Source: an uncultured Massilia sp. (lineage in GTDB: Bacteria; Pseudomonadota; Gammaproteobacteria; Burkholderiales; Burkholderiaceae_D). From it: 64,000 nt of DNA. This document shows positions 51,489-60,121 of the stretch, piece after piece. The DNA lies in contig CAJYXO010000116.1 in assembly GCA_913778765.1 (NCBI GenBank), forward strand, positions 62,001 to 126,000, written 5' to 3'. Numbering within the stretch: the first letter of the stretch is position 1; each line of letters begins with the position of its first letter. The notes beneath the pieces were generated by a model, which was given only the letters and a program-made list of their open reading frames with translations, made no database searches and had not been told where the DNA came from. The translations under genes were made by a program, and so were the position numbers.

Positions 51489-52001
51489 TTATTGGCTTGG
51501 TTCTTCGGTGGGCTTCGGCGCCGAGGTAAGTGCCTGCATCAGGGCCGGCTCGGCGAGCAGTTTGCCGATCAGTTCTTCCGCGCCGGTCTTGCCGTCCATG
51601 TAGGTCATCAGGTTGGCGAGCTGGCCGCGGGCTTCCAGCAGCTGGCGCAGCGGCTCGACCTTGCGTGCGATCGCCGCCGGCGTGAAATCGTCCATGCTTT
51701 CGAAGGTCAGGTCGACCGCCAGATTGCCTTCGCCGGTCAGGGTGTTCGGCACCTGCACCGCGACGCGCGGCTTCATCGCCTTCAGGCGCTCGTCGAAGTT
51801 GTCGACGTCGATGTCGAGGAACTTGCGGTCGGCGACCGGCGCCAGCGGCTCTGCCGGCTGGCCCGACAGGTCGGACAGCACGCCCATGACGAACGGCAGC
51901 TGGACCTTTTTCTCGGCGCCGTACACCTCGACGTCGTACTCGATCTGCACGCGCGGCGCACGATTGCGCGCGATGAACTTCTGGCTACTCTCTTTGCCCA
52001 C
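51489..52001 (-). CDS. tssB: T6SS sheath small subunit TssB
   Basis: A 170-residue TssB (VipA): 'SQKFIARNRAPRVQIEYDVE', 'KKVQLPFVMGVLSDLSG', 'RKFLDIDVDNFDERLKAMKP' and 'VDLTFESMDDFTPAAIA..V'. It binds TssC through the C-terminal region and carries the ClpV recognition helix. 12 bases upstream of tssC. Confidence 0.95.
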   Translation of the reverse strand: MGKESSQKFIARNRAPRVQIEYDVEVYGAEKKVQLPFVMGVLSDLSGQPAEPLAPVADRKFLDIDVDNFDERLKAMKPRVAVQVPNTLTGEGNLAVDLTFESMDDFTPAAIARKVEPLRQLLEARGQLANLMTYMDGKTGAEELIGKLLAEPALMQALTSAPKPTEEPSQ

Positions 52002-52091
52002 GATTGACTCCTTCAGGATTGGACTACACGGCTTGATGCCTGGACGATTGCTCGCGACGCGCGCCGGTGCTGCTCATGCTGCCGATGGTGC

Positions 52092-53138
52092 TCAGGCAGC
52101 TTCCGGGCCGCGAAGGATCTTCAGCTGGCTGACGCTTTCGGGCGCCAGTTCTTCCATGATTTCAAAGAAGTTCTTGGGTGCCAGCCGCTTGGCGCGCTCG
52201 ATCAGCATCGGCACGGGACTGGACGGTTCGTTGCGCTGGTAGTACGCGAGGATCTTGTCGAGCATGCGCACGACGTCGGCGCGGCTGTTGATCTCGCCGC
52301 TGATGGGGGCGGCGGCGGCGGGACGCGCGGCATGGCCGGCGTCTGGGGCGGCTTCCTCGGTGGCGACGGTGTCCAGCATGGTCTCCAGCTCCTCGGTCTG
52401 CGGCAGGTGGGGAGCCAGCACGTCGCGCATGCGGCGCAGCTGGCGCTTGAGCACACCCAGGTCGAGCGCATTGGTGGCGCCCACCTGGCGGGTCAGCACG
52501 GCCTCCAGATTGGCCACGCTGTCATGCGCTTCGTTGACGGCGTTCGCCGCTTCGCGCAGGGCTTCCGGACGCACGTCGTCCAGCGCGGCGTCGATCGAAT
52601 TCTGGGCGATGGGGCTCTGGCCCGCGGCCGGCGCGGCCTCGCCGGACGACACCTCGAGCACGCGCACCGACAGCGGTCCGAGGTTGGGCAGCTGGATGAA
52701 GGCGGTGTCCTTCAGGTCGCGGACGATGCCGGCGGCATCGAGCAGGGTGGCGAGGGAATTGACGCGCAGGGTCGGGTCGTTGTCGTCGTCCGGGTCCAGC
52801 TGCGGATGGACGCTGTCCCAGCGCTCCTCGACCAGGCGCTCGATCAGGCGAATGCCCGCGGCGAAGCCGGGGATCGCGTGCAGGGCCAGCAGCGCGCGCA
52901 GCAGCAGCATGGCCACGCGCAGGTCGCGCGAACGGCCGAGCAGCTCGAAGGCCTGCTTCTTGACCAGCTTCCATTCGGGGGGGACGGCGGGAACGATGGT
53001 GCTGCCGTACTGGACTTCGGGCTTGCCGAGTGCGTTCTGCTCGAGCTCGAGGAATAGGGGGTCGTACTCGAGGTTCGGCCCGCACGGCATGCCGGCTTCA
53101 ACTTCTTGAAGCAGGACATCGACGTCGACAATACTCAT
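52092..53138 (-). CDS. tssA: T6SS cap/assembly protein TssA
   Basis: A 348-residue TssA with the ImpA N-terminal domain: 'CGPNLEYDPLFLELEQNALG', 'PPEWKLVKKQAFELLGRSRD', 'LRVAMLLLRALLALHAIPGF' and 'VEERWDSVHPQLDPDDDNDP'. The C-terminal part has 'INSRADVVRMLDKILAYYQR' and 'SPVPMLIERAKRLAPKNFFE'. It starts baseplate and tail polymerisation and caps the sheath. First gene of the minus-strand array; a 90-base gap separates it from tssB. Confidence 0.93.
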   Translation of the reverse strand: MSIVDVDVLLQEVEAGMPCGPNLEYDPLFLELEQNALGKPEVQYGSTIVPAVPPEWKLVKKQAFELLGRSRDLRVAMLLLRALLALHAIPGFAAGIRLIERLVEERWDSVHPQLDPDDDNDPTLRVNSLATLLDAAGIVRDLKDTAFIQLPNLGPLSVRVLEVSSGEAAPAAGQSPIAQNSIDAALDDVRPEALREAANAVNEAHDSVANLEAVLTRQVGATNALDLGVLKRQLRRMRDVLAPHLPQTEELETMLDTVATEEAAPDAGHAARPAAAAPISGEINSRADVVRMLDKILAYYQRNEPSSPVPMLIERAKRLAPKNFFEIMEELAPESVSQLKILRGPEAA

Positions 53139-53385
53139 GACTGTGCGCGTGTCTTTCAGGTTTGGATGCTCGGCAGCGTCACCGCAAACGATCTTTGCGA
53201 TGCGCCATCCCCGTTATCGTTATTCGAGGGTTCCCTCGGGTTTTTGCGCACTATACGCCACGAAGCGGGCTCGGCGTTAGCAAAAAAAGATTATTTATTT
53301 TCATCGAAAATATGCCGAAAGCATTGACATATTCATCTCGAAACTCTACCGCAAGTCGATTTATGTCCTGAAATACTGGTTAACC
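53139..53385 (-). promoter_or_regulatory. Upstream region of the T6SS array
   Basis: A 247-base, comparatively AT-rich gap between tssA and the oxidase locus. On the minus strand TATAGT (53250-53255) could be a -10, and CGAGG-GTTC-CCTCG (53225-53238 region) forms a small hairpin in the leader. No convincing sigma54 (GG-N10-GC) element or -35 was recognised. No gene is supported here. Confidence 0.35.
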
Positions 53386-53733
53386 TCAGGCGCAGCCAGA
53401 GACCAGTAACAGGGGCACCGCGCCCCATGCGATGGCCACCAGGGACAGTAGCGCGACGAGGAAAGCGGCGCGGTCGAGCAGTCCGGCGCCGCGGCCATGA
53501 CGGCGCAGGACGGTGCAGGCATGCCAGGCCAGCAGCGCGCAGGCGACGAAGGCGGCCAGGCTCACGCCGGCGATGAGAAGCCGGTCCGGCCCGCCGGGAC
53601 GCAGGCCCACCGGCGTGCATTGGGCCGTCGCCAGCCCGTAGCCGAAGGCGAATTGGACTATCCAGATCAGCAGCGGCAGCGTGGCGCGCAGGACGCGGCG
53701 GAAGAAGTGTTCGCCGTGCGGATGGCTGTTCAT
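53386..53733 (-). CDS. Small membrane protein at the end of the oxidase operon
   Basis: A 115-residue protein with three hydrophobic helices (about 14-36, 52-72 and 86-110), N-terminal 'MNSHPHGEHFFRRVLRAT' and an inter-helix 'CTVLRRHGRGAGLLDRAAF'. It follows the subunit I/III gene by 2 bases and is probably co-translated. By position it may be a small oxidase subunit or assembly factor, but no family motif was recognised. Confidence 0.65.
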   Translation of the reverse strand: MNSHPHGEHFFRRVLRATLPLLIWIVQFAFGYGLATAQCTPVGLRPGGPDRLLIAGVSLAAFVACALLAWHACTVLRRHGRGAGLLDRAAFLVALLSLVAIAWGAVPLLLVSGCA

Positions 53734-53735
53734 CG

Positions 53736-56240
53736 TCACTCCATCAGCAGCGGCGCCAGCCGCACCACCGCTGCCAGCGCGATGCCCTGCAGGGTCGTGT
53801 AGTGCCAGACCAGGGCGATGTTGTCGAAGGTGGCGCGGCTGCGCGGACCGAGGTGGCCGCGCCAGCCACGCAGCGCCAGATAGGGTCCGAGCACGGCCAG
53901 CAGCGCGATGTGCAGGCCCTGGTAGCTGGCCAGCGCCGCAACGGCGGCCGCCCATGCGCTGGCGGTGGGATCGAGCCCGCCGCGCCAGCCCTGCAGGTCG
54001 AGCGCGAAGGAGGCCAGCGCGCAGGCCAGCGCCGCCAGCGCCAGCCATGGCAGGCGGCGCCTGCCAAGAGCGCGTCCGGCCAACCACACCAGCAGCGAAC
54101 CGAGCGCCAGCAGGCCGCAGGACCCCAGCACCTGCGCCGCGGGCGGCAGCGTGGCGCCGGGCGGCGGGCACACCGTCAGCCGCATCGACACGTGGACGTA
54201 AGCGAAGGCAAAGGACGCGAAGATGCTGGCGTCCACCACCAGCATGATGACGGTCGCCCACCACGAATGCGACGCGGTCCCGGTGGCGCCGACCGGCAGG
54301 TGCAGCTCTTCGGCCACCCGCGCCTGTTCGATCCCGGTCGGCGGACGGTCCGACTCCCACAGCCAGCCCAGCACCGCGCCCACCGCCAGCACGCCGGACA
54401 GCGACGCCAGCAGGTAGAGCTTCACGGTCAGCAGCAGGAAGAAGGCGGCGGTGCCGAAGGCGGCGATCAGCGGCAGCCAGCTGTCCCCGGGCAGCACCAG
54501 CAGATAACGCGGTTCGGCCGCGACCGCACTGGTGGCGATGGTCTCGCGCAGGCCGGTGGCCGTGTGCGGCAGGTAGTGGCGGCCCTCCTCCACTTCGCGC
54601 GACAGTGTCGGATGGTCCCACAGCGGATCGGACGAGCCGACGCGGGGGATGCTGCGGTTGCCGTAGTCCTCGGACGGCAGCCATTCCAGGGTCGAGGCGT
54701 TCCACGGATTGCCGACCGCGCGTTCGGGCCGGCGCAGGGTGCGCACGGCGTCGATGAAGAACAGCACGACGCCGGCCGCGAACACGAAGGCGCCCACGGT
54801 CGACAGCATGTTCAAGCCGCCCCAGCCCAGCTCGGGCGCATAGGTGTAGACGCGCCGCGGCATGCCCAGCAGGCCCGTGACATGCATCGGGAAGAAGGCC
54901 AGATTGAAACCGCCGAACATCAGCCAGAACACCCAGCGCGCCAGCGGCTCCGACAGGCGGTTGCCGTTCACCAGCGGCAGCCAGTAGTACAGGGCGGCGA
55001 ACACCGGGAACACCATCCCGCCGATCAGCACGTAGTGGAAGTGGGCGACGATGAAGTAGGTGTCGTGCACCTGCCAGTCGAAGGGAATCACGGCCACCAT
55101 CACGCCTGTCAGGCCGCCCAGCACGAAGATGAACATGAAGCCGAGCAGGAACAGGGTGGGCGCGTTCCAGGTCACCCTCCCTTGCCACAGGGTGGCGATC
55201 CAGGCGAACACCTGGATCGCGGTCGGCACCGCCACCGCCATGCTGGCCGCCGAGACGAAGCTCATCTCCAGCACGCCCAGCCCTGCCGTGAACATGTGGT
55301 GGGCCCACAGGCCGAAGCTGAACACGCCCACGCCCAGCAGCGCGGCGATGATGGCGCGGCGTGCGACCAGCTTGGTCGCGGCGATGGTCGGGATCATGGT
55401 CGAGACCATGCCGGCGGCGGGCAGGAAGATGATGTAGACCTCGGGATGGCCGAAGAACCAGAACAGGTGCTGCCACAGCAGCGGGTCGCCGCCGCGGTCG
55501 GCGATGAAGAAGGGCCAGTCGAAGGCGCGCTCGAGTTCCAGCAGCGCGGTGCCGGCGATCACGGCCGGGAAGGCGAACACGATCATCAACCCCACCACCA
55601 GCATCGCCCACGCGTACACCGGCATGCGGCCGAGCGTCATGCCGGGCGCGCGCGTGAACAGGATGCCGACGATCAGTTCGATGGCGCCGGCAATGGCCGA
55701 GATCTCGATGAAGCCGATCCCCAGCAGCCAGAAATCGGCATTCAGGCCGGGCGAATACAGGGTGCCGGTGAGCGGCGGGTACATGAACCAGCCGCCATCC
55801 GGCGCCAGGCCGACGAACAGGGTGCAGAAGAAGGCGATGCCGCCGAAGGCATAGGCCCAGTAGGCGTACGCGGACAGGCGCGGGAACGGCAGATCGCGCG
55901 CGCCCAGCATGTTCGGCAGCAGGTAGACGGCGATCGCCTCGACCACTGGAATCGCGAACAGGAACATCATCACCGAGCCGTGCATGGTGAAGACCTGGTT
56001 GTAGGTTTCGGCGCCCAGCAGGGTATTGCCGGGCACCGCCAGCTGCAGACGCATCAAGAGGGCCAGCACGCCGGCCAGCACGAAGAACAGCAGGGCCGTG
56101 CCGATGTACAGCAGGCCGATATTGGTGTTGTTCACCGAGGAGAAGAAGCGCCAGCCGCTGCGGGTGCGCCAGACCTCTTCCAGCTTTTCCAGTTCGCCGT
56201 CCGGGCGCGGCGCGGTGTTCGGGGTCGTCCGCGTCGTCAT
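53736..56240 (-). CDS. ctaD: Cytochrome c oxidase subunit I/III fusion (CtaD/CoxA)
   Basis: An 834-residue haem-copper oxidase subunit. The subunit I half (~1-560) has 'FTMHGSVMMFLF' (haem a ligand His), 'FWFFGHPEVYIIFLP' (CuB His and cross-linked Tyr), 'FGLWAHHMFTAG' (CuB His-His), 'PFDWQVHDTYFIVAHFHYVL' (haem ligands) and a proton-channel 'LPN' region. After ~600 a subunit III-like part follows (several helices with 'WWATVIMLVVDASIFASFAF'). Such I/III fusions occur in caa3-type enzymes. Overlaps the subunit II gene by 4 bases. Confidence 0.92.
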   Translation of the reverse strand: MTTRTTPNTAPRPDGELEKLEEVWRTRSGWRFFSSVNNTNIGLLYIGTALLFFVLAGVLALLMRLQLAVPGNTLLGAETYNQVFTMHGSVMMFLFAIPVVEAIAVYLLPNMLGARDLPFPRLSAYAYWAYAFGGIAFFCTLFVGLAPDGGWFMYPPLTGTLYSPGLNADFWLLGIGFIEISAIAGAIELIVGILFTRAPGMTLGRMPVYAWAMLVVGLMIVFAFPAVIAGTALLELERAFDWPFFIADRGGDPLLWQHLFWFFGHPEVYIIFLPAAGMVSTMIPTIAATKLVARRAIIAALLGVGVFSFGLWAHHMFTAGLGVLEMSFVSAASMAVAVPTAIQVFAWIATLWQGRVTWNAPTLFLLGFMFIFVLGGLTGVMVAVIPFDWQVHDTYFIVAHFHYVLIGGMVFPVFAALYYWLPLVNGNRLSEPLARWVFWLMFGGFNLAFFPMHVTGLLGMPRRVYTYAPELGWGGLNMLSTVGAFVFAAGVVLFFIDAVRTLRRPERAVGNPWNASTLEWLPSEDYGNRSIPRVGSSDPLWDHPTLSREVEEGRHYLPHTATGLRETIATSAVAAEPRYLLVLPGDSWLPLIAAFGTAAFFLLLTVKLYLLASLSGVLAVGAVLGWLWESDRPPTGIEQARVAEELHLPVGATGTASHSWWATVIMLVVDASIFASFAFAYVHVSMRLTVCPPPGATLPPAAQVLGSCGLLALGSLLVWLAGRALGRRRLPWLALAALACALASFALDLQGWRGGLDPTASAWAAAVAALASYQGLHIALLAVLGPYLALRGWRGHLGPRSRATFDNIALVWHYTTLQGIALAAVVRLAPLLME

Positions 56241-57181
56241 TGCAGTCCCTCGAGGTAGGCGGCCAGCGCCTGCAGCGACGCACCGTCGATGCCGCTGGCG
56301 GCGGGCATGGACACGCCGGGTTTCAGGGCCTGCGGATTCGCGACCCAGGCGGCCAGGCTGGCGCGGTGATTCTGCAGCAGGCCGGCGCCAATCCGCAGGC
56401 GGCTGCCGACGTGGGTCAGGTCGGGGCCCAGGCGCGCACGCTCGGCCACGCCGCGGATCGTGTGGCAGTTCTGGCAGCGCTGTTCGAAGAAGACGGCGCG
56501 GCCGCGCAGTTGAAGTCCGTCCGGCGCCGGCTCGCGCGCCGGCCTGGCCTGCGCCGCCAGCCAGGCGTCGAATTCGGCCGGCGCCAGCGCCACCACGTGC
56601 AGCGCCATGTTGGCATGCTGGATGCCGCAGTACTCGGCGCACTGGCCGCGGTAGATGCCGGGCTTGTCGGCGCGCAGGGTCAGCCCGGTCACGCGGCCCG
56701 GGATCATGTCGCGCTTGCCGGCCAGCGCCGGTATCCACAGGCTGTGGATCACGTCGGCCGCGTTCAGGCCCAGGTAGACGGTGCGCCCGACCGGGATGCG
56801 GATCTCGTTGGCGGTGGCGATCTCGCGCCCACTTGCCGGATCGCGGTAGTTCACTTCCCACCACCACATCCTGCCGGTGACGGAGATCGCCAGCGCGCCG
56901 GCCGATGTCTGGGGCGCCAGCCCGGCGCTGCGCCAGGTGCTCCAGCCCAGCAGCACGCTCAGGACCAGCACCGGAAAGACGATGCCGCCGCCGCCGATCC
57001 ACAGGCGCGCACGCAGCGGCCGTCCGTGGCGGCGCAGGCTGAGCGCCAGCAGCGCCATCACGGCCACGAAGATCAGGGCGCCGGCGCCGAACAGCACCCA
57101 GGCGAACTGCCCGATGATCGCTGCATCCGCGCCGGCCGGATGCAGGACCGATTGCAGCGGCGCCGTCGCCGGGCCCGTCAT
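56237..57181 (-). CDS. coxB: Cytochrome c oxidase subunit II with cytochrome c domain
   Basis: A 314-residue caa3-type subunit II. Two N-terminal helices (about 24-48 and 60-80) are followed by a cupredoxin domain with the CuA set 'DVIHSLWIPALAGKRDMIPG', 'CAEYCGIQHANM' (C-x3-C-x3-H-x2-M) and 'MWWWEVNY'. A C-terminal cytochrome c domain has 'CQNCHTIRG' and a Met ligand near 'PGVSMPAAS'. Electrons pass from soluble cytochrome c to CuA. Overlaps its neighbours by 4 bases on each side. Confidence 0.92.
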   Translation of the reverse strand: MTGPATAPLQSVLHPAGADAAIIGQFAWVLFGAGALIFVAVMALLALSLRRHGRPLRARLWIGGGGIVFPVLVLSVLLGWSTWRSAGLAPQTSAGALAISVTGRMWWWEVNYRDPASGREIATANEIRIPVGRTVYLGLNAADVIHSLWIPALAGKRDMIPGRVTGLTLRADKPGIYRGQCAEYCGIQHANMALHVVALAPAEFDAWLAAQARPAREPAPDGLQLRGRAVFFEQRCQNCHTIRGVAERARLGPDLTHVGSRLRIGAGLLQNHRASLAAWVANPQALKPGVSMPAASGIDGASLQALAAYLEGLQ

Positions 57182-57576
57182 TCGAGCGTGTACAGGAAGG
57201 CCGCGATATGGCGCGCTTCCTGCTCCGTCAGGCCCATGGCCGGCATCGCGGTGCCCGGCTTGAGGGCCGGCGGGTCGATCAGCCAGGCCACCAGCCGGTC
57301 GGGCTGGTTGGGGATGCGGCCGGCGATATAGCTGAGTTTTCCGAAGCCTTCCAGCGTCGGTCCGACTTCGCCGCCGGCGCCGCGCGCTTCGGGAATCTTG
57401 TGGCAGGCGCCGCACTGGTACTGCGCCACCAGCTGCCTGCCGGTGTCCGGGTCGCCGCGGGTCGCCTTCTGCTTGTCCGGCTGCGTGCCGCTGCAAGCTG
57501 CCAGCAGGGCCAGCAAGGCCAGCAAGGCCAAGCTCGGGGCGGCGCGGATCGGCAGGCGGAAGGACGGCAATGGCAT
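57178..57576 (-). CDS. Lipoprotein cytochrome c
   Basis: A 132-residue protein with a lipoprotein signal 'LALLALLALLAACSG' (lipobox LAAC) and one c-type haem site 'QCGACHKIPEARG', with 'PGTAMPAMG' supplying the axial Met. It would sit on the periplasmic face of a membrane and feed electrons to the oxidase. First gene of the minus-strand oxidase operon. Confidence 0.86.
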   Translation of the reverse strand: MPLPSFRLPIRAAPSLALLALLALLAACSGTQPDKQKATRGDPDTGRQLVAQYQCGACHKIPEARGAGGEVGPTLEGFGKLSYIAGRIPNQPDRLVAWLIDPPALKPGTAMPAMGLTEQEARHIAAFLYTLE

Positions 57577-57693
57577 ATCAGGCTTGGGTGCACACGGTTG
57601 AAGTCACACATCGGGCCGCTTGCGCGGATGACTTTTATAATACCGGAAGAGATGCATTTTTTTTAACACGATACGAATCGCCAACCTGACCCA
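57577..57693. promoter_or_regulatory. Divergent oxidase / cytochrome control region
   Basis: 117 bases between divergent cytochrome genes. A perfect TATAAT lies at 57636-57641 on the plus strand without a clear -35. Just after it AGATGCATTT resembles one half of an NsrR-type (nitric-oxide sensor) site, but the second half is not present. Confidence 0.35.
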
Positions 57694-58542
57694 GTGAGCC
57701 GCAAGCGCCTGATCCTCAAGACCGCCGTGTTGACGCTGCTCGCCGCGGCGGGCATCGGCGCGGCGGCAGGCTACATCGTGTTCCGCGCCGGCTGGTACGA
57801 CATCGGCGCCAGCAAGCAGCACCTGCAGGCCGTGTACAGCCTGCTGGAAGGCGGCATGCGCCATTCGGTCAAACGCCATGCGAAGGAGGTCGCCACGCCG
57901 CCCCTCGGCAGCGAGGCCCAGGTGCTGCGCGGCGCCCTGCTCTACCGCGAACTGTGCGTGCAGTGCCATGGCGGACCGGGCGCCGCGCCGGGCGCGCACG
58001 GCATGAGCATGCAGCCGGTGCCGGGACCGCTGGTCGACGCCAGCGGCCGCTGGAAGCCGCGCGAGCTGTACTGGATCACCCGCCACGGCATCAAGATGAG
58101 CGGCATGCCGGCCTGGGAAGCGCGCCTCGACGAAGCCGACACCTGGGCGGTGGTCGCCTTTCTTCTACGCCTGCCGGGTCTCGATGCGAACGCGTTCCGG
58201 ACCATGACGGCGGTGCAGGACGCGCCCAGGCAGACGGCCGGCATCCCCGCCGCCCCGGCCATCGCCGGCGACGCCCGCCGCGGCAAGCGCATCCTGGCCC
58301 AGTATGCCTGCCAGTCCTGCCACCGGGTGCCCGGCGTGACCGGCTCCGAAGTCGACGTCGGCCGTCCGCTCGACGGCCTCGCGAACCGGCGCGTCATCGT
58401 CGGCATGCTGCCGAATACCCAGGCCAACCTGATCCGCTGGATCCGCAATCCGCAAGCCATCGATCCGGATGCGGCGATGCCGAACATGGGCGTCAGCGAG
58501 CGCGATGCCCAGGACATCAGCGCCTATCTGCTCAAAAGGTAG
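57694..58542 (+). CDS. Membrane-anchored protein with two cytochrome c domains
   Basis: A 282-residue protein with one N-terminal helix (about 7-30) and two cytochrome c domains. The first has 'LCVQCHGGPG' (about 87-96) and Met in 'GIKMSGMPAW'. The second has 'ACQSCHRVPG' and Met in 'DAAMPNMGVS'. Start is the GTG at 57694. It is divergent from the oxidase operon and probably passes electrons to it. It ends at the convergent MocR-type gene. Confidence 0.85.
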   Translation: MSRKRLILKTAVLTLLAAAGIGAAAGYIVFRAGWYDIGASKQHLQAVYSLLEGGMRHSVKRHAKEVATPPLGSEAQVLRGALLYRELCVQCHGGPGAAPGAHGMSMQPVPGPLVDASGRWKPRELYWITRHGIKMSGMPAWEARLDEADTWAVVAFLLRLPGLDANAFRTMTAVQDAPRQTAGIPAAPAIAGDARRGKRILAQYACQSCHRVPGVTGSEVDVGRPLDGLANRRVIVGMLPNTQANLIRWIRNPQAIDPDAAMPNMGVSERDAQDISAYLLKR

Positions 58543-60042
58543 TTATTCCAGCGCTTGCGCCAGGCGCGCCACACCGGCGCGGATCTGCTCCGGCGTGAAG
58601 GCCGAGAAGCCCAGCAGCAGCCCAGGGGGCGCCGCGCAATCGGGGCCGGCGGCCGGATTCGTGTAATAGGCCAGCGGCCGCAGGTCGATCCCGGCGGCGA
58701 TGGCGCGCGCGGCGGCGTCAGGCTCGCTCAGCCCATTTGTGACTCCCACGCACAAATCCAGGCCGGCATCGGACGGGCCGCAGGCCAGCGCGCCGTCCAG
58801 CCGCGCGTGCAGCGCCTCGAGCATGGCGCCGCGCCGTTCGCCATAGGCGTCGCGGGTGCGCCGGATGTGGCGCGCAAAATGGCCTTCCTGGATGAAGTCG
58901 GCCAGCACCGCCTGCGGCATGGCCGGGCTGTGGCGGTCGACCACGGCCTTGGCGCGCGCCAGCGGCGCCACCAGCCCGGGCGGCGCGACGATGTAACCCA
59001 GGCGCAGGCCGGGGAACAGCACCTTCGACAGGGTGCCGACGTAGATCACGCCGTTTGCGCGGTCGAGGCTCTGCAGCGATGCCAGCGGCGGGCCGGTGTA
59101 GCGGTATTCGCTGTCATAGTCGTCCTCGACGATCCAGGCGCGATGGGCTTCGGCCCAGCGCAGCAGCTGCAGCCGGCGCGCCAGGCTCATGGTCACGCCC
59201 AGCGGCAGCTGGTGCGAGGGCGTGGCGAAGACCATGCGCGCATCCGGATGGCGCGCCGCGGCATAGGCCACGTCCATCCCTTCGGCGTCGACCGGCACCG
59301 CGCAGATGCGGGCGCCGGCCACCGCGAACGGCGCCAGCGCGCCCTGGTAGCCCGGCGACTCCAGCCACACGCCGTCGCCCGGCGCCAGCAGCACCTGGGC
59401 CAGCAAATACAGGGCCTGCTGCGAACCGGCGGTGATGAGGATCTGCTCGGGCGCGCAGCGCACGCCGCGCGAGGCCTTCAGGTAGGCGCACAGCAGTTCG
59501 CGCAGCGGCGGGTGGCCGGCGGCGTCGCCGTAGCCCAGGGCCACTCGACCGGTCGAGCCCTGACTGCGCCGCCAGTGCCGCGCCTCGATCTTGCGCCAGA
59601 CTTCGAACGGGAACAGGTCGAGGCCCGGCATGCTGGCGCGGAAGGTGCGCAGGGGTCCGTCGTGGTGGCGCACGCGCGCCATCGCCGCCGCCATCGCTTC
59701 GCCGCGCGCGGACAGCGGGCGCACCAGCGGCGGCGCGGCGTCCGGCCGCGTCGGGCGTGGCGCCGCCCGGCCCGCCGCCGGCAGCGAAGCACTGACGAAG
59801 CTGCCCTTCCCCACCGCCCCCTCCAGATAGCCCTCGGCCATCAGCTGCTCGTAGGCCGACAGCACGGTCTGGCGCGAGACCGCCAGCTGCCGGCCCAGCT
59901 CGCGCGTGGCCGGCAGCCGCGCCCCGGCCTTGACGTCGCCCGCCAGGATCGCGTCCTTGATCTGCTGGTAGAGCTGGCGGAACAGCGGCGTGCCCGACCG
60001 GCGGTCGAGCGGCATGGCGGCGAGGATGTCGTGGACGTGCAT
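58543..60042 (-). CDS. MocR/PdxR-type GntR-aminotransferase regulator
   Basis: A 499-residue MocR-family regulator. The N-terminal GntR winged helix (about 15-85) has 'TPLFRQLYQQIKDAILAGDV', 'LPATRELGRQLAVSRQTVLS' and 'AYEQLMAEGYLEGAVGKGSF'. A fold-type I aminotransferase domain follows: 'ITAGSQQALYLLAQVLL', 'WIVEDDYDSEYRY' (PLP Asp) and 'YVGTLSKVLFPGLRLGYIV' (PLP Lys). Such proteins sense PLP or amino acids; PdxR is one subgroup. Divergent from the OsmC gene, 79 bases away, so likely its regulator. Confidence 0.87.
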   Translation of the reverse strand: MHVHDILAAMPLDRRSGTPLFRQLYQQIKDAILAGDVKAGARLPATRELGRQLAVSRQTVLSAYEQLMAEGYLEGAVGKGSFVSASLPAAGRAAPRPTRPDAAPPLVRPLSARGEAMAAAMARVRHHDGPLRTFRASMPGLDLFPFEVWRKIEARHWRRSQGSTGRVALGYGDAAGHPPLRELLCAYLKASRGVRCAPEQILITAGSQQALYLLAQVLLAPGDGVWLESPGYQGALAPFAVAGARICAVPVDAEGMDVAYAAARHPDARMVFATPSHQLPLGVTMSLARRLQLLRWAEAHRAWIVEDDYDSEYRYTGPPLASLQSLDRANGVIYVGTLSKVLFPGLRLGYIVAPPGLVAPLARAKAVVDRHSPAMPQAVLADFIQEGHFARHIRRTRDAYGERRGAMLEALHARLDGALACGPSDAGLDLCVGVTNGLSEPDAAARAIAAGIDLRPLAYYTNPAAGPDCAAPPGLLLGFSAFTPEQIRAGVARLAQALE

Positions 60043-60121
60043 GGCAGGCCTGAAATTGGTACGCCCATCTTCGTCTTTATTGGTTATTTCGGCAAGCCAC
60101 TTTGCAGCCTAAGATGGGCGC
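60043..60121. promoter_or_regulatory. MocR / OsmC divergent region with inverted repeat
   Basis: CGCCCATCTT (60062-60071) and its perfect complement AAGATGGGCG (60111-60120) flank the AT-rich centre of the 79-base gap, 39 bases apart. It is a candidate operator pair for the divergent MocR-type regulator. Confidence 0.45.

Noticed and set aside
53225-53245. Intrinsic terminator GAGGG..CCCTC-GGTTTTT upstream of tssA
   Set aside because: Stem is only about 5 bp with a tiny loop, and no plus-strand gene ends there; noted only as a leader hairpin.
53802-56258. An 818-codon plus-strand frame over the oxidase subunit I gene
   Set aside because: The minus strand encodes unmistakable haem-copper oxidase motifs; the plus-strand product is Arg/Gln/His-rich noise.
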